Assembly: GCA_025361165.1 (NCBI GenBank)
Contig: JANYAU010000090.1
Span: 1-50,463 of the forward strand
Direction: 5' to 3'
Length of the DNA stretch: 50,463 bases
Source: Betaproteobacteria bacterium
Lineage (GTDB): Bacteria; Pseudomonadota; Gammaproteobacteria; Burkholderiales; Thiobacteraceae
Positions 36,722-46,472 of the stretch are shown here, one piece after another (positions within the stretch are counted from its first letter, which is position 1; each line of letters opens with the position of its first letter). The translations under genes were made by a program, and so were the position numbers. A model generated the notes under the pieces. The model was not told where the DNA came from, did no database searches, and worked only from the letters and a program-made list of their open reading frames with translations.

Positions 36722-37486
36722 ATGACGGTTCCATTCAAACGTGTCCCACCGATTGCCGTCGCTGGACTCGCACAAGTATTAGCGCTGCTAGTGTGTAGCG
36801 TGTTGGCGCTGGCATTGTTGCCATGGGACATGCGTTTCAGCATCGGTGCCGCACTGGTGCTGGAGAGTCTGTGCGCGGTGGCAATCAGCTATTTCTTACG
36901 CCTGCCGAGTTGGTGGCTACTGATACAAGCGCTGTTCGTGCCGGCCTTATGTTTAGTGTGGATGCTGGCGTTGGCGCCGGAATGGTATTTGGCTGGCTTT
37001 ATGCTGCTGGTGCTGGTTTATTGGAGCACGTACACCACGCAAGTGCCGCTGTATCTGTCGCGCCGCCAAGTGTGGCAAGGAGTGAGCGATCATCTGCCGC
37101 CGCAGCCGGGGCTGCGCTTTGCCGATCTCGGTTCCGGGCTAGGCGGGCTGGTGCACTATTTGGCGCGTGTCCGTCGCGATAGCCATTTCAGCGGCATTGA
37201 GGCCGCGCCTTTGCCCTATTGGATCGGCAAATTGCGTACGCTGTTTCAAGCCAACGCTGTTATCCAGTGGGGCGATTTTTGGCGCAGCGATCTAAGCGCC
37301 TACGATGTGGTTTTCGCTTATCTGTCACCGCTACCGATGCCCACACTGTGGGAAAAAGCGCAACGTGAAATGCGGCCGGGGAGCCTCTTCATCAGCTATC
37401 GTTTTGCCGTGCCAGGTGTTGCGCCCACCGCTGTCATCGAGATGCGGGATATGGGGCGCACGCAACTCTACTTCTGGCGTTTGTAG
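36722..37486 (+). CDS. membrane-anchored class I SAM-dependent methyltransferase
   Basis: About 254 residues. The first 110 form four hydrophobic helices, and the rest is a Rossmann methyltransferase domain. The SAM loop is GLRFADLGSGLGGLVHYLAR near residue 125. A second motif, HFSGIEAAPLPYWIG, fits the acidic ribose-contacting position. The start is ATG 36722, five bases after motB stops; an in-frame ATG at 36689 would overlap motB. The substrate is unknown. Proteins of this shape are annotated only as hypothetical or methyltransferase. Its position in the motAB transcript could mean chance co-transcription. Confidence 0.7.
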   Translation: MTVPFKRVPPIAVAGLAQVLALLVCSVLALALLPWDMRFSIGAALVLESLCAVAISYFLRLPSWWLLIQALFVPALCLVWMLALAPEWYLAGFMLLVLVYWSTYTTQVPLYLSRRQVWQGVSDHLPPQPGLRFADLGSGLGGLVHYLARVRRDSHFSGIEAAPLPYWIGKLRTLFQANAVIQWGDFWRSDLSAYDVVFAYLSPLPMPTLWEKAQREMRPGSLFISYRFAVPGVAPTAVIEMRDMGRTQLYFWRL

Positions 37487-37509
37487 CGTCGGCGCTGTCA
37501 GGAACGGGT

Positions 37510-38871
37510 GTGGCCAGCTTCACTATTCCCGAGTTGATTAGCCGTCTCAGTGCGGAGGACTTGCCCGTGCTCGCCACCACCGCCGCCGAGTTAGCCAAAC
37601 AGGCGGCACGTGGCGAATCGGCATCGCCTTCCGACATTGCCGAAATTATATTGCACGACCCCTTTTTCACCCTTAACGTTTTACGGGTGATTGGCGCGCG
37701 CAAACGCAGCCGTCTGAGTAGCGAAATCACCACGATCGAACATGCCGTGATGATGTTCGGCGCCAAACCTTTTTTTGCGCGTTTCGCCCAACCTAAAGTG
37801 CTCGAAGCACATTTCCAGACAAATCCGCATGCTTTGCTGCCCTTGCGCCGCCTCTTATCGCAGGCGCACCACGCCGCGTGCCAAGCGCGGGATTGGGCGA
37901 TCCTGCGCCAAGATCTGGAGTCGGAAGAAGTGTATATCGCAGCGTCGATTAACGATCTCGCGGAACAATGCTTGTGCTTATTGGCGCCTGACATGGCAGT
38001 CAAGCTCACCGAAGCAATGCGCCGCGACCCGGTCGGTACCAGTCAAGCCCAGCAGGTTTTGCTCGGTTTTGATTTGCGTACCTTGTCCGATGCCATTGCC
38101 CAAGCATTCAATCTGCCCGAGTTGTTGCGGCATTTGACCAACCCCAGTAATGTCGATCAGCCGCGTGTACAGAACGTGCAGCTCGCCACCTCCGTCGCAC
38201 GTCATACGGAATTTGGATGGTATGGTAAAGCATTGGAAGCGGATATCACGGCGGTAGCGGCGCTCTTACACTTGCCTGTAGATGAGGTGGTCGGCCATAT
38301 TCACCGCACCGCAGCGCTCGCGGCCCGCGCCTGGCGCTGGTATTTGGCGCCACCCGCCGCGCGTTGGCTGCCTTTGTTGCCGGAAGCAATGCCCGCCGCG
38401 ATTTCATCCGTGCCATTTGGCTCCAGCCAAGAAGTGATGGCTTGGGCGATGCGTGCGCTACAGGAAGAGGCCGGTTTGACCCGCGCTGTGTTTGCGTTGC
38501 GCTCGCCCGACGGCCAAAATTTGCGCGGCAAGTTTGCATTTAGCGCGCAGGAGCAATCGACATTCAGCCACTTTGAAATCGATTTGCATCAGCCGCATCT
38601 ATTCATGCATCTGCTGAAAAAACCACAGAGCGTCTGGTTCAATGCACAGAACAGCGCTTACTTGCAGCCTTTCATCCCCCGCGAATTGACTCACATCATC
38701 GGTGAGGGGGAGTTTTTCGCAAGCTCGGTGTTTCTCAATGCGATGCCACTGGGACTGCTCTATGGCGACCGGTGCGCGCAGAGCCTCGATGAAGAGAGCT
38801 ATCAGGCATTCAAGAATATCGGCGCAAAAGTCACACAAGCCCTGCTTACGCTACGCAGCAAGCAAACGTAA
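37510..38871 (+). CDS. HDOD-domain signalling protein
   Basis: A 453-residue cytosolic protein. The N-terminal half (about residues 5-220) has the HDOD helical pattern: IPELISRLSAEDLPVLATTA, then DIAEIILHDPFFTLNVLRVI and ITTIEHAVMMFGAKPFFARF. HDOD proteins lack the metal-binding HD residues and act as scaffolds in regulation of motility and c-di-GMP signalling. The C-terminal part (about 300-445) resembles a degenerate GAF-type sensor domain (FFASSVFLNAMPLGLLYGDR). The start is GTG 37510 with AGGA six bases upstream. It follows the methyltransferase closely and is probably in the motAB transcript. Confidence 0.75.
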   Translation: MASFTIPELISRLSAEDLPVLATTAAELAKQAARGESASPSDIAEIILHDPFFTLNVLRVIGARKRSRLSSEITTIEHAVMMFGAKPFFARFAQPKVLEAHFQTNPHALLPLRRLLSQAHHAACQARDWAILRQDLESEEVYIAASINDLAEQCLCLLAPDMAVKLTEAMRRDPVGTSQAQQVLLGFDLRTLSDAIAQAFNLPELLRHLTNPSNVDQPRVQNVQLATSVARHTEFGWYGKALEADITAVAALLHLPVDEVVGHIHRTAALAARAWRWYLAPPAARWLPLLPEAMPAAISSVPFGSSQEVMAWAMRALQEEAGLTRAVFALRSPDGQNLRGKFAFSAQEQSTFSHFEIDLHQPHLFMHLLKKPQSVWFNAQNSAYLQPFIPRELTHIIGEGEFFASSVFLNAMPLGLLYGDRCAQSLDEESYQAFKNIGAKVTQALLTLRSKQT

Positions 38872-38986
38872 GCTCAGTATGATTTGCAGGACAGGCACTT
38901 CGCGTTAGACTGTCACCCTAAATGCATACATCGCTACGCTATTCCTCTTCATTTTCTTCGGTCGCAGCCGCGACGCGAGGCGCCGC

Positions 38987-39910
38987 ATGAAAGTGCAGAA
39001 ACTTTGGTTTGTACGGCACGGCGGACGGCTTTCCGGGCCCTTTCCCGCCAAGCTCATTAGCCAGGATTGGATCTTGGGGCGGTTTCAAGCAACGGACGAA
39101 GCGAGTATCGATCGCGTGCTATGGGCGGAGATAAAAGATATTCCGGAGTTGCAGCCACAAATTACCCGCCTAAAAAATCGCATTGTAGGAAGCGCCGACG
39201 CGCCGCTGGATTGGGAAAAGGAACGGCGCGAGGCAGCGTTGCGTTGGGTGGATGAACGGCATCAGCGGGACCGCCGCGACCAGGCTGGGCCGCAGCCGCT
39301 CGCAATCAATCGCCGCGGCGACGACCGCCGCACACACCCCGACAGCCCGGAATGGGCGGCGTTGCGGCAACGGCATGCCGAGCTGCAAGCCGAACTCAAA
39401 AAGCGGCGTGAGCGATTTATCGGTATCGGCCTGGTGCTGTTGGGGCTGCTGGCGCTGGTGTTATACGCGGTATTCAATTTCGCACTCGTCAATCCGGTGA
39501 AAGTCGGCATTCATGGCCCCTATGCAGCGTGCTCCGAACCTGCGGGTGCGCAAGCGAATTGGGTGCGCTGCGATAAAAACGGCGCGTGGCTCAAGGGCGT
39601 TAATTTGACCAGCGCACAATTGAGCGAAACGCGCTTCAATGCCGCGAATCTTAGCCACAGCAATTTGTCTTTCGCCAATTTGACGCGCAGCGACTTGAGC
39701 TTCGCCAATCTGCAAGAAGCGAAATTGATAGGCGCGAACCTCACTTCGGCAAACCTCACCTATGCGGAATTGCGCGATGCCGATTTGCGTTATGCCGATC
39801 TGCGCGGCGCTAAACTTGACGGCGCCAGCTTGATCGGCGCGCGCTTCGACGCGGCAACTTGGGTAGATGGGCGGAAGTGTTTAGCCATCTCGGTCGGAGC
39901 ATGCAAATAA
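38987..39910 (+). CDS. membrane-anchored pentapeptide-repeat protein
   Basis: A 307-residue protein in three parts. The N-terminal 60 residues (LWFVRHGGRLSGPFPAKLIS) resemble a GYF_2-like domain. A charged segment (about 70-140) leads to one membrane helix (about 144-165). The C-terminal part (about 200-290) is an A(D/N)LXX pentapeptide array that should fold into a right-handed quadrilateral beta-helix; ANLSHSNLSFANLTRSDLSF is typical. Two cysteines near 185-195 and two near the end could form disulfides if this part is periplasmic. The 115 bp before it show no clear promoter. Function is unknown; it is followed immediately by an rRNA/tRNA methyltransferase-type gene. Confidence 0.8.
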   Translation: MKVQKLWFVRHGGRLSGPFPAKLISQDWILGRFQATDEASIDRVLWAEIKDIPELQPQITRLKNRIVGSADAPLDWEKERREAALRWVDERHQRDRRDQAGPQPLAINRRGDDRRTHPDSPEWAALRQRHAELQAELKKRRERFIGIGLVLLGLLALVLYAVFNFALVNPVKVGIHGPYAACSEPAGAQANWVRCDKNGAWLKGVNLTSAQLSETRFNAANLSHSNLSFANLTRSDLSFANLQEAKLIGANLTSANLTYAELRDADLRYADLRGAKLDGASLIGARFDAATWVDGRKCLAISVGACK

Positions 39911-40711
39911 ATGGCGACCGCGCCCATTAAGCACATCACCTCTGTCGACAATCCGCAATTCAAGCTGCTTAAAAAAATCGCCGGCTCCAGTCGCGAGCGG
40001 CGCAAGCTCGGGCAAACGCTGCTGGATGGCGTGCATTTGCTGGAGGCGCTGGCGGATACGCGCGGTGAACTCAGTTTGCTGGCGCTGCGTGCAGGCGCGG
40101 AAACGGCGCCGGAGATTGCACAGTGTGTGACACGCTTCTCCGATACGCCGATGATAGTGCTGAGTGACGCATTGTTCGATGCGCTCTCGCCGGTCGAACA
40201 TCCGACCGGGATTCTCGGCCTGATGCCGATACCGCAGCCAGCGCGCCATCGCCACGATTGCTGCGTGCTGCTGGAAAATATTCAAGATCCGGGCAACCTC
40301 GGCAGCATACTGCGCACCGCGGCGGCGGCGGGTGCGGATGCGGTTTATTTGTCCCCAGGCTGCGCTGAGGCTTGGTCGCCCAAGGCTTTGCGCGCAGGCA
40401 TGGGGGCACATTTCGCACTCGCGATTCACGAGCAGCAAGACCTGGCCGGCTTAGCCGATCAATTCGATACGGTGTTCGCCACCAGCTTGGCGGCCACACA
40501 GTCTATTTATGCAAGCGATTTGACTGGCAAGGTGGCCTTTGTCTTCGGCAATGAAGGCGCAGGACTATCGCCGGCGCTGTTGGCTGCTGCGACTCGACCC
40601 ATTACCATTCCCATGCCGGGAAAAATCGAGTCCTTGAATGTTGCCGCCGCCGTGGCGGTTTGCCTGTTCGAGCGCGTGCGCCAGCGTCAGCTTTTGCTTA
40701 AGCCGGTTTGA
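39911..40711 (+). CDS. SpoU/TrmH-family RNA 2'-O-methyltransferase
   Basis: A 266-residue SPOUT-class enzyme. An N-terminal substrate-binding domain (about residues 5-100; ITSVDNPQFKLLKKI) is followed by the knotted catalytic domain: LLENIQDPGNLGSILRTAAA (motif 1), VAFVFGNEGAGLS (motif 2) and ITIPMPGKIESLNVAAAVAV (motif 3). All three motifs are intact. It starts at the base following the pentapeptide-repeat stop. The tail overlaps the convergent ppsR end by 25 bp. The same gene is found between rnhB and ppsR in many betaproteobacteria. The target nucleotide cannot be told from sequence. Confidence 0.93.
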   Translation: MATAPIKHITSVDNPQFKLLKKIAGSSRERRKLGQTLLDGVHLLEALADTRGELSLLALRAGAETAPEIAQCVTRFSDTPMIVLSDALFDALSPVEHPTGILGLMPIPQPARHRHDCCVLLENIQDPGNLGSILRTAAAAGADAVYLSPGCAEAWSPKALRAGMGAHFALAIHEQQDLAGLADQFDTVFATSLAATQSIYASDLTGKVAFVFGNEGAGLSPALLAAATRPITIPMPGKIESLNVAAAVAVCLFERVRQRQLLLKPV

Positions 40712-41499
40712 TGCAGAATGTTTGAGGCGATTTCCTCAATCGACATGGCAGAAGAATCGATAAAGGGAATGTTTTGCGATTTGAACAGCGCCTCGGCTTG
40801 GCGAATTTCGCTACGGCAGGTGGATAGCCGTGCATAGTCGCTATCGGGTTTGCGCTCGTGGCGAATTTGCGCCAGCCGCTCCGGGCTGATGGAGAGCCCG
40901 AATAGTTTGGCTTTGAACGGACGTATCGGTTCGGGCAAACGGGCGTGCTCGAAATCGTCCGGCGTCAGCGGATAGTTGGCTGCATGCAATCCATATTGCA
41001 GGGCGAGGTACAAACAGGTGGGTGTTTTGCCGCAGCGCGAAACGCCGATCAAAATAATATCGGCTTGATCGAGATGGCTACCCAAGCCGTCATCGTGGCT
41101 CAAAGTGAAATTCACCGCGTTCATGCGGCCGAGATAATCGTTACCCATACCGTGGGCTTTGCCGATCACCCCCGAGGATTTTGAGCTGAACTCGGTCTCC
41201 AGCGGGGTAATGAAGGTGGCGAAAAAATCAATGAACAAAGCGTTGGCGCCAGCCACGATAGCACACACCTCTTGATTCATTAGTGTGCTGAAGACGATAG
41301 GCCGTTGCCCGGATTCTTGCGTGTTGCGGTTAATCCAATCCAGCGTGGCGGCGGCGCGCTTGGGGGTGTCGATGAAAGGTAGCGTATGGCGCTCGAATTC
41401 AATATGATCGAACTGGGTGAGCAGGCTCTTGCCCAGCGCCTCGGCTGTAATGCCGGTGCGGTCGGATATAAAGTAAACAATACGTTTTTCAGCCATCAA
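40687..41499 (-). CDS. ppsR: PEP synthase regulatory protein PpsR (bifunctional kinase/pyrophosphorylase)
   Basis: A 270-residue DUF299 protein. Family members use ADP to inactivate phosphoenolpyruvate synthase by threonine phosphorylation and use phosphate to reactivate it. The P-loop-like [10 protein letters not shown] is at residues 152-161, and the N-terminus [19 protein letters not shown] and [19 protein letters not shown] are conserved. It is divergent from its target ppsA with only 20 bp between start codons. ATG 41499 is followed by a second ATG (41496), and either may be used. Confidence 0.95.
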   Translation of the reverse strand: MMAEKRIVYFISDRTGITAEALGKSLLTQFDHIEFERHTLPFIDTPKRAAATLDWINRNTQESGQRPIVFSTLMNQEVCAIVAGANALFIDFFATFITPLETEFSSKSSGVIGKAHGMGNDYLGRMNAVNFTLSHDDGLGSHLDQADIILIGVSRCGKTPTCLYLALQYGLHAANYPLTPDDFEHARLPEPIRPFKAKLFGLSISPERLAQIRHERKPDSDYARLSTCRSEIRQAEALFKSQNIPFIDSSAMSIEEIASNILHQTGLSKS

Positions 41500-41519
41500 A
41501 TCACTCTACAGGGGCAGCC

Positions 41520-43883
41520 ATGAGCAATCAAGCCTACATCGTCTGGTTCGAACATCTCGGCATACACGATGTACCGACCGTGGGCGGCAAGAACGCCTCG
41601 CTCGGCGAAATGATTGCCAATTTGTCTCATCTCGGGGTGCGCGTGCCGGGCGGGTTCGCCACCACCGCACAAGCCTTCCGCGATTTTCTTGAGCATAACG
41701 ATTTAGAAAATCGCATCAACGCGGCCTTACGCCCGCTCGATGTAAGCGATGTGGATAATCTTTCCGCCGTGGGTAGCCAAATCCGGCAATGGATCATGGA
41801 AGCGGCGCTGCAACCGGCATTAGAGCAAGCGATTCGCGAGGCATGGCAAACGATGGCGGCGCAGATTCCCGGTGCGTTATCGGTCGCAGTACGCTCGTCC
41901 GCCACTGCGGAAGATTTGCCCGATGCCTCATTTGCCGGACAGCAGGAAACCTATCTTAATGTGATCGGCATCGAGGCGGTGTTGGCGAAAGTGCGTGCGG
42001 TGTTCGCCTCGCTCTACAACGACCGGGCGATTGCGTATCGTGTGCATCAGGGTTTCGACCACGCTCAAGTGGCCCTCTCTGCCGGCGTGCAGCGCATGGT
42101 GCGTAGCGATCTATCAGCGAGCGGGGTGATGTTCACGCTCGATACTGAATCCGGCTTTCCCGATGTGGTGTTCATTACCGCGTCTTACGGCCTGGGGGAG
42201 ATGGTGGTGCAAGGCGCGGTGAACCCGGATGAATTTTATGTGCACAAGCCCATGCTCGCCGCCAACAAATTCGCGCTTATCCGCCGCTCGCTCGGCTCGA
42301 AAGCCAAGCGCATGGTATATGGCAAAGACGGTGCGGATACGCATATCGAAGAGGTGCCTGAAGCCCAGCGCCAGCGTTTTTCCTTGAGCGACGACGATGT
42401 ATTGGAACTCGCGCGCGCCGCAGTAAGCATCGAGCAACACTATGCCCGGGCGATGGATATCGAATGGGCCAAGGATGGCCAAGACGGCCTGCTCTATATC
42501 GTCCAAGCGCGGCCGGAGACGGTGAAAGCGCGCGGCTCCCAAGGCGTGCTGCGGCAATATCACTTGAAGCAGCGCGCACCGGTATTGATTTCCGGCCGGG
42601 CTATCGGTCAGCGCATCGGCAGCGGGCCGGTGCGGGTAATTTTACGCGCGACTGACATGAACCAAGTACAGCCGGGTGATGTGCTGGTGACAGACATGAC
42701 CGATCCCGATTGGGAGCCGGTGATGAAACGCGCCGCCGCCATCGTCACCAATCGCGGCGGACGCACTTGCCATGCGGCGATTATCGCGCGCGAACTGGGC
42801 ATCCCCGCGGTGGTGGGTTGCGGCGACGCCACCGATAAATTGAAAGACAGCCAGCCGGTCACGGTGTCGTGCGCCGAGGGCGATACCGGCTTTATTTATG
42901 AGGGCTTGCTCGATACCGAAATCCGCGATGTGAATGTGGAAAAAATGCCCGAGCTGCCGGTTAAAATCATGATGAACGTGGGCAACCCGGACCGCGCCTT
43001 CGATTTCGCCAGCCTGCCCAATGACGGGGTGGGACTCGCGCGACTCGAATTCATCATCAATCGCATGATCGGCATTCATCCTAAAGCTGTGCTGGAATAC
43101 CCGAACCTGCCTGACGATCTCAAGCACACCGTAGAGGCCATGAGCGCCGGTTACGCCGACCCGGTGAGCTTTTATGTAGACCGCCTAGCGGAAGGCGCGG
43201 CCACCATCGCCGCCGGGTTCTGGCCAAAACCGGTGATTGTGCGTCTGTCGGATTTCAAATCCAACGAATACGCCAATCTCGCCGGCGGCGAACGCTATGA
43301 GCCGAAAGAAGAAAATCCCATGCTCGGCTTTCGTGGCGCGTCGCGCTACGTGGCGGAATCATTTCGCGACTGCTTCGCGCTGGAATGCCGCGCTATGAAA
43401 AAAGTGCGCGAGGAAATGGGGCTCAGTAATGTGGAAATTATGATTCCCTTCGTGCGTACGGTGGAAGAGGGCAAGGCCGTGGTGGATCTGCTGGCGCAGC
43501 AGGGACTTAAGCGCGGCGAGAATGGCTTGCGCGTCATCATGATGTGCGAAATTCCTTCAAATGTAATTTTGGCAGCAGAATTTCTTCAGCACTTCGACGG
43601 CTTCTCCATCGGCTCCAATGATCTAACGCAATTGACGCTGGGCTTGGATCGCGATTCGGGCTTAGTGGCCGCCGCTTTCGACGAACGCAACCCCGCAGTC
43701 AAAGCCTTTTTGCATCAAGCGATTCAAGCCTGCCATAAAGCGGGAAAATACGTCGGTATCTGCGGCCAAGGGCCATCCGATCATCCCGACTTGGCGGAGT
43801 GGCTGGTAGCCGAGGGGATCGATAGTATTTCGCTGAATCCGGATACGGTGGTAGAGACTTGGCTACACTTAGCCAAGCATTAA
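41520..43883 (+). CDS. ppsA: phosphoenolpyruvate synthase (pyruvate, water dikinase)
   Basis: A 787-residue enzyme converting pyruvate and ATP to phosphoenolpyruvate in gluconeogenesis. The ATP-grasp domain opens with [20 protein letters not shown] and contains [20 protein letters not shown]. The phosphohistidine domain has [20 protein letters not shown] with the catalytic histidine near residue 418. The PEP-binding TIM barrel ends with [18 protein letters not shown] and the catalytic cysteine in [10 protein letters not shown] near 748. The Thr before the histidine (TCH) is the expected PpsR target. AGGGGC precedes the ATG. Its promoter must lie within ppsR. Confidence 0.97.
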   Translation: MSNQAYIVWFEHLGIHDVPTVGGKNASLGEMIANLSHLGVRVPGGFATTAQAFRDFLEHNDLENRINAALRPLDVSDVDNLSAVGSQIRQWIMEAALQPALEQAIREAWQTMAAQIPGALSVAVRSSATAEDLPDASFAGQQETYLNVIGIEAVLAKVRAVFASLYNDRAIAYRVHQGFDHAQVALSAGVQRMVRSDLSASGVMFTLDTESGFPDVVFITASYGLGEMVVQGAVNPDEFYVHKPMLAANKFALIRRSLGSKAKRMVYGKDGADTHIEEVPEAQRQRFSLSDDDVLELARAAVSIEQHYARAMDIEWAKDGQDGLLYIVQARPETVKARGSQGVLRQYHLKQRAPVLISGRAIGQRIGSGPVRVILRATDMNQVQPGDVLVTDMTDPDWEPVMKRAAAIVTNRGGRTCHAAIIARELGIPAVVGCGDATDKLKDSQPVTVSCAEGDTGFIYEGLLDTEIRDVNVEKMPELPVKIMMNVGNPDRAFDFASLPNDGVGLARLEFIINRMIGIHPKAVLEYPNLPDDLKHTVEAMSAGYADPVSFYVDRLAEGAATIAAGFWPKPVIVRLSDFKSNEYANLAGGERYEPKEENPMLGFRGASRYVAESFRDCFALECRAMKKVREEMGLSNVEIMIPFVRTVEEGKAVVDLLAQQGLKRGENGLRVIMMCEIPSNVILAAEFLQHFDGFSIGSNDLTQLTLGLDRDSGLVAAAFDERNPAVKAFLHQAIQACHKAGKYVGICGQGPSDHPDLAEWLVAEGIDSISLNPDTVVETWLHLAKH

Positions 43884-44332
43884 CGCAGGGAAGCTAAAAA
43901 GCCTTGCCACCAGCGGCGGCGGCTTTGCGGCACGATAGCCGGTGTGAGTTCGGTGGGAGGGACTTGGCTCATGGTCCAGCCGGGTAGCGGCGGATTCTTG
44001 GAAGAGCCACAGGATGATCCCAGATGGTTGGGATCGTAAATTTTAATGAAAGCGGGATGCTCTAAATCGTCGGCATAGACGATGCCACAATAGTCTTCTT
44101 CATGCTCTTTATGCAACAGCGCGTCAATGTCGGCGATAAACTTCTGTACGTGTTGCGCATCCGCTGGTTCAGCTGGGACTGCCTCGCCCACGGCATACAC
44201 ATACCAGCCGGCGCTCGCATCCACTTTGCCCCAAAACCCGCTGAGCTGATCCCAGCGCATGATGCCGTAAAGCATGCCGCTTAAGGCGCGGCGGAAAGCA
44301 TCGTTGGCGGTTTGGGGAAGCGGCGCGTTCAT
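43880..44332 (-). CDS. conserved hypothetical protein next to dksA
   Basis: About 150 residues, soluble, without signal peptide. Features are a Trp/Tyr-rich centre ([20 protein letters not shown]), then [20 protein letters not shown] and a conserved-looking [20 protein letters not shown]. It ends in a basic [16 protein letters not shown] 44332 (MNAPLPQ) is chosen, because longer frames overlap dksA. I recall similar uncharacterised proteins beside dksA or ppsA in betaproteobacteria but no function. It lies 28 bp downstream of dksA in the same direction, so probably in one transcript. Its stop overlaps the convergent ppsA stop by four bases. Confidence 0.65.
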   Translation of the reverse strand: MNAPLPQTANDAFRRALSGMLYGIMRWDQLSGFWGKVDASAGWYVYAVGEAVPAEPADAQHVQKFIADIDALLHKEHEEDYCGIVYADDLEHPAFIKIYDPNHLGSSCGSSKNPPLPGWTMSQVPPTELTPAIVPQSRRRWWQGFLASLR

Positions 44333-44360
44333 TGTGGGAAGGTAGTGTGAGCCAGCGTGA

Positions 44361-44783
44361 CTATCTGGCGACTTGGCGCTCGCGCATTTCATCCAGGGTT
44401 TTGCAGTCGATGCACAGCGTGGCGGTGGGGCGGGCTTCCAGGCGTTTTAAGCCGATTTCCACGCCGCAGCTTTCGCAGTAGCCGTAATCGCCATTTTCAA
44501 TTTTGGCGATGGTCTCGTCGATTTTCTTAATCAACTTGCGTTCGCGGTCGCGGTTGCGGAGTTCCAAAGCGATATCGGATTCTTGGCTGGCGCGGTCGTT
44601 GGGGTCGGCAAAGACAGTGGCTTCGTCCTGCATCGTGTGTACAGTGCGGTCAATGTCCTGGGACAGTTCGGCTTTCCACTCGGCAAGAAGTTTGCGAAAA
44701 TGCGACTGTTGCCGCGCATTCATATAGGGTTCGCCTTTTTTCAGCACGTAAGGGGCGAAAGCTTTGTGTAGTTCTCCGGACAT
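44361..44783 (-). CDS. dksA: RNA polymerase-binding transcription factor DksA
   Basis: About 140 residues. DksA inserts its coiled-coil tip into the RNA polymerase secondary channel and acts with ppGpp in the stringent response. The tip [10 protein letters not shown] carries D63 and A65, equivalent to E. coli D74 and A76. The zinc finger has four cysteines (C103, C106, C124, C127) in GYCESCG and TLCIDCK. The start is ATG 44783 ([15 protein letters not shown]). Longer frames run into the divergent cbbY gene and are not supported. A sigma-70-like promoter lies 30 bases upstream. Confidence 0.95.
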   Translation of the reverse strand: MSGELHKAFAPYVLKKGEPYMNARQQSHFRKLLAEWKAELSQDIDRTVHTMQDEATVFADPNDRASQESDIALELRNRDRERKLIKKIDETIAKIENGDYGYCESCGVEIGLKRLEARPTATLCIDCKTLDEMRERQVAR

Positions 44784-44812
44784 CTTGATTCTACCCGTTG
44801 CAAAAAAAGGAT

Positions 44813-44841
44813 TTAATACCAGCTTTTCATTTTTATCGCAA
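44813..44841 (-). promoter_or_regulatory. probable promoter of dksA
   Basis: On the minus strand TTGCGA (44836-44841) is followed after 17 bases by TATTAA (44813-44818), each matching four of six consensus bases. It lies 30 bases before the dksA ATG in the 88-bp divergent space shared with cbbY. Confidence 0.45.
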
Positions 44842-44871
44842 GTTTTCCGGCAATTTTTTAGTGGGGGTTGT

Positions 44872-45633
44872 GTGTCTTTAGCGGCTTTAATTTTCGATGT
44901 GGATGGCACGCTCGCCGATACCGAGCGCGATGGCCATCGCCTGGCCTTTAATGCGGCCTTCAAGGAGTTGGGATTAGATTGGGTATGGGATGTGCCCACC
45001 TACGGCCGGCTGCTCGCTGTGACCGGCGGTAAGGAGCGTATGCAGCATTACGTCGGCACGATGCGCCCGGACTATGCGAAACCTAAGGATTTTGATGATT
45101 TAGTAGCGCAACTGCATCAAGCCAAGACTCGCCACTACACGGCTTTGCTCGCACATGGCGGCATTCCCTTGCGGCCGGGAGTGAAGCGCCTGCTGCAAGC
45201 GGCACGCGCCCAGGGGCTGCGGCTGGCGATTGCGACCACCACCACGCCGGAAAATGTCACTGCGCTACTGACACATAGCCTGGCGCCGGGTTCGGAAACG
45301 TGGTTCGAGGTTATTGGTGCGGGCGATATCGTGCCGGCCAAAAAACCCGCAGCGGATATTTATTTCTGGGTGCTACAACAGATGGGGCTCGAAGCGGCGC
45401 AATGCTTAGCGTTCGAGGATTCCGAAAACGGCCTCAAGGCGAGCCAAGGGGCGGGCCTGAAGACCGTGGTCACGATCAACGACTACACCCGCGATCATGA
45501 TTTCACCGGTGCAAGGGCAGTGCTGAGCGATTTGGGTGAAGCGGATGCGCCGTTTCAAGTGCTGCACGGCGCGGCGCAAGGTAAGCGCTACGTCGATCTC
45601 GAATTATTGCGCCTATGGCATGCAGTGCCTTAG
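44872..45633 (+). CDS. cbbY: CbbY-type HAD phosphatase
   Basis: About 253 residues. HAD motif I is [18 protein letters not shown] with D9 and D11. Motif II is [10 protein letters not shown], followed by the Lys region [15 protein letters not shown] and motif [14 protein letters not shown]. The cap segment [19 protein letters not shown] closely follows CbbY of autotrophic proteobacteria, which removes the Rubisco inhibitor xylulose-1,5-bisphosphate. GTG 44872 is used because GGGGG lies five bases before it; longer frames overlap dksA. No Rubisco gene is in the window, so a general sugar-phosphate phosphatase is possible. The ATCCCC/GGGGAT hairpin at 45666-45683 could mark the end of the transcript. 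Confidence 0.8.
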   Translation: MSLAALIFDVDGTLADTERDGHRLAFNAAFKELGLDWVWDVPTYGRLLAVTGGKERMQHYVGTMRPDYAKPKDFDDLVAQLHQAKTRHYTALLAHGGIPLRPGVKRLLQAARAQGLRLAIATTTTPENVTALLTHSLAPGSETWFEVIGAGDIVPAKKPAADIYFWVLQQMGLEAAQCLAFEDSENGLKASQGAGLKTVVTINDYTRDHDFTGARAVLSDLGEADAPFQVLHGAAQGKRYVDLELLRLWHAVP

Positions 45634-45663
45634 CTATCTGGCAGGCGATTTGATCGTTATCGC

Positions 45664-46472
45664 TTATCCCCGATTACGGGGATTATTCGCTTCAATTTTA
45701 TCCGGCCTGTCCACTAGCGCACGTCGGTCAGATTCACCCAAGATTTTGGAAGGATCGCCGTGGGGGATGTCCGCGAGCAGGCGATCGAATTCCAATTTAA
45801 CCACCGCATAACACTCACATACCGCCTGTTCCAATCCTGGCCGGTCAAGCACCTCGATGTGGCCACGGCTGTAGCGGATGAGTCCGGCGCGCTGCAATTT
45901 CCCGGCGGCCTCGGTCACCCCTTCGCGGCGCACGCCGAGCATGTTCGCGATCAGTTCCTGCGTCATGTCAACGAATCCGACGACAGACGGTCAAAGCTTA
46001 ACAACAGCCAGCGGCACAGTTGCTGCTCGACCGAATGGTGCCGATTACATACAGCGGTTTGTGACATCTGCGTGATCAGCGCTTGCGTGTAGCGCAGCAA
46101 CAGGTGAAGCACCGGTCCGGCGCGGTTGAATTCCTGCAGCAGCAGTTGCGCTTTGAGGCGATAGCCGTGGCCCGCACTCTGCACGACGACCCGGCTGGGC
46201 GTGGTATCGCCGCCCATGAATAGCGAAATACCGAGTATGCCTTCATTGCCGACTACCGCGATTTCAGCCGATGCGCCGTCCTCCAAAACGTAGAGCAGGG
46301 ACACGATGCAGGTGGTGGGGAAATAGACGTGTTGCAAGTGGCCGCCAGACTCGTAAAGGGCTTCGCCGAGCGGCATGGCAACCAGTTCCAAATGGGGGGA
46401 CAGGCGACCAAATTCGGCAGCGGGCAAAGCGGCGAGAAGATGGTTTTGCGTTGGGCTATGGGGGGTGGGCAT
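45664..46472 (-). pseudogene. Crp/Fnr-like regulator split by a one-base frameshift
   Basis: The cyclic-nucleotide-binding-like domain and its dimer helix are encoded from 46472 to 45963 (169 residues, ending QQLCRWLLLSFDRLSSDSLT). The winged-helix part is encoded in another frame from 45966 to 45664 (100 residues, starting MTQELIANMLGVRREGVTEA). The intact paralogue at 47965-48729 reads straight through this junction (FHITHEFLAYMLGVRRVGIT), so one base is missing near 45964. The stop and the second start overlap as ATGA, so two separate polypeptides could still be made. Both halves otherwise look well conserved, which suggests a recent lesion or a sequencing error. No Fnr-type cysteine cluster is present. 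Confidence 0.8.

Noticed and set aside
44784-44999. N-terminal extension of DksA by 72 residues
   Set aside because: It runs antisense through the start of cbbY, crosses the likely dksA promoter, and the extra residues do not resemble DksA.
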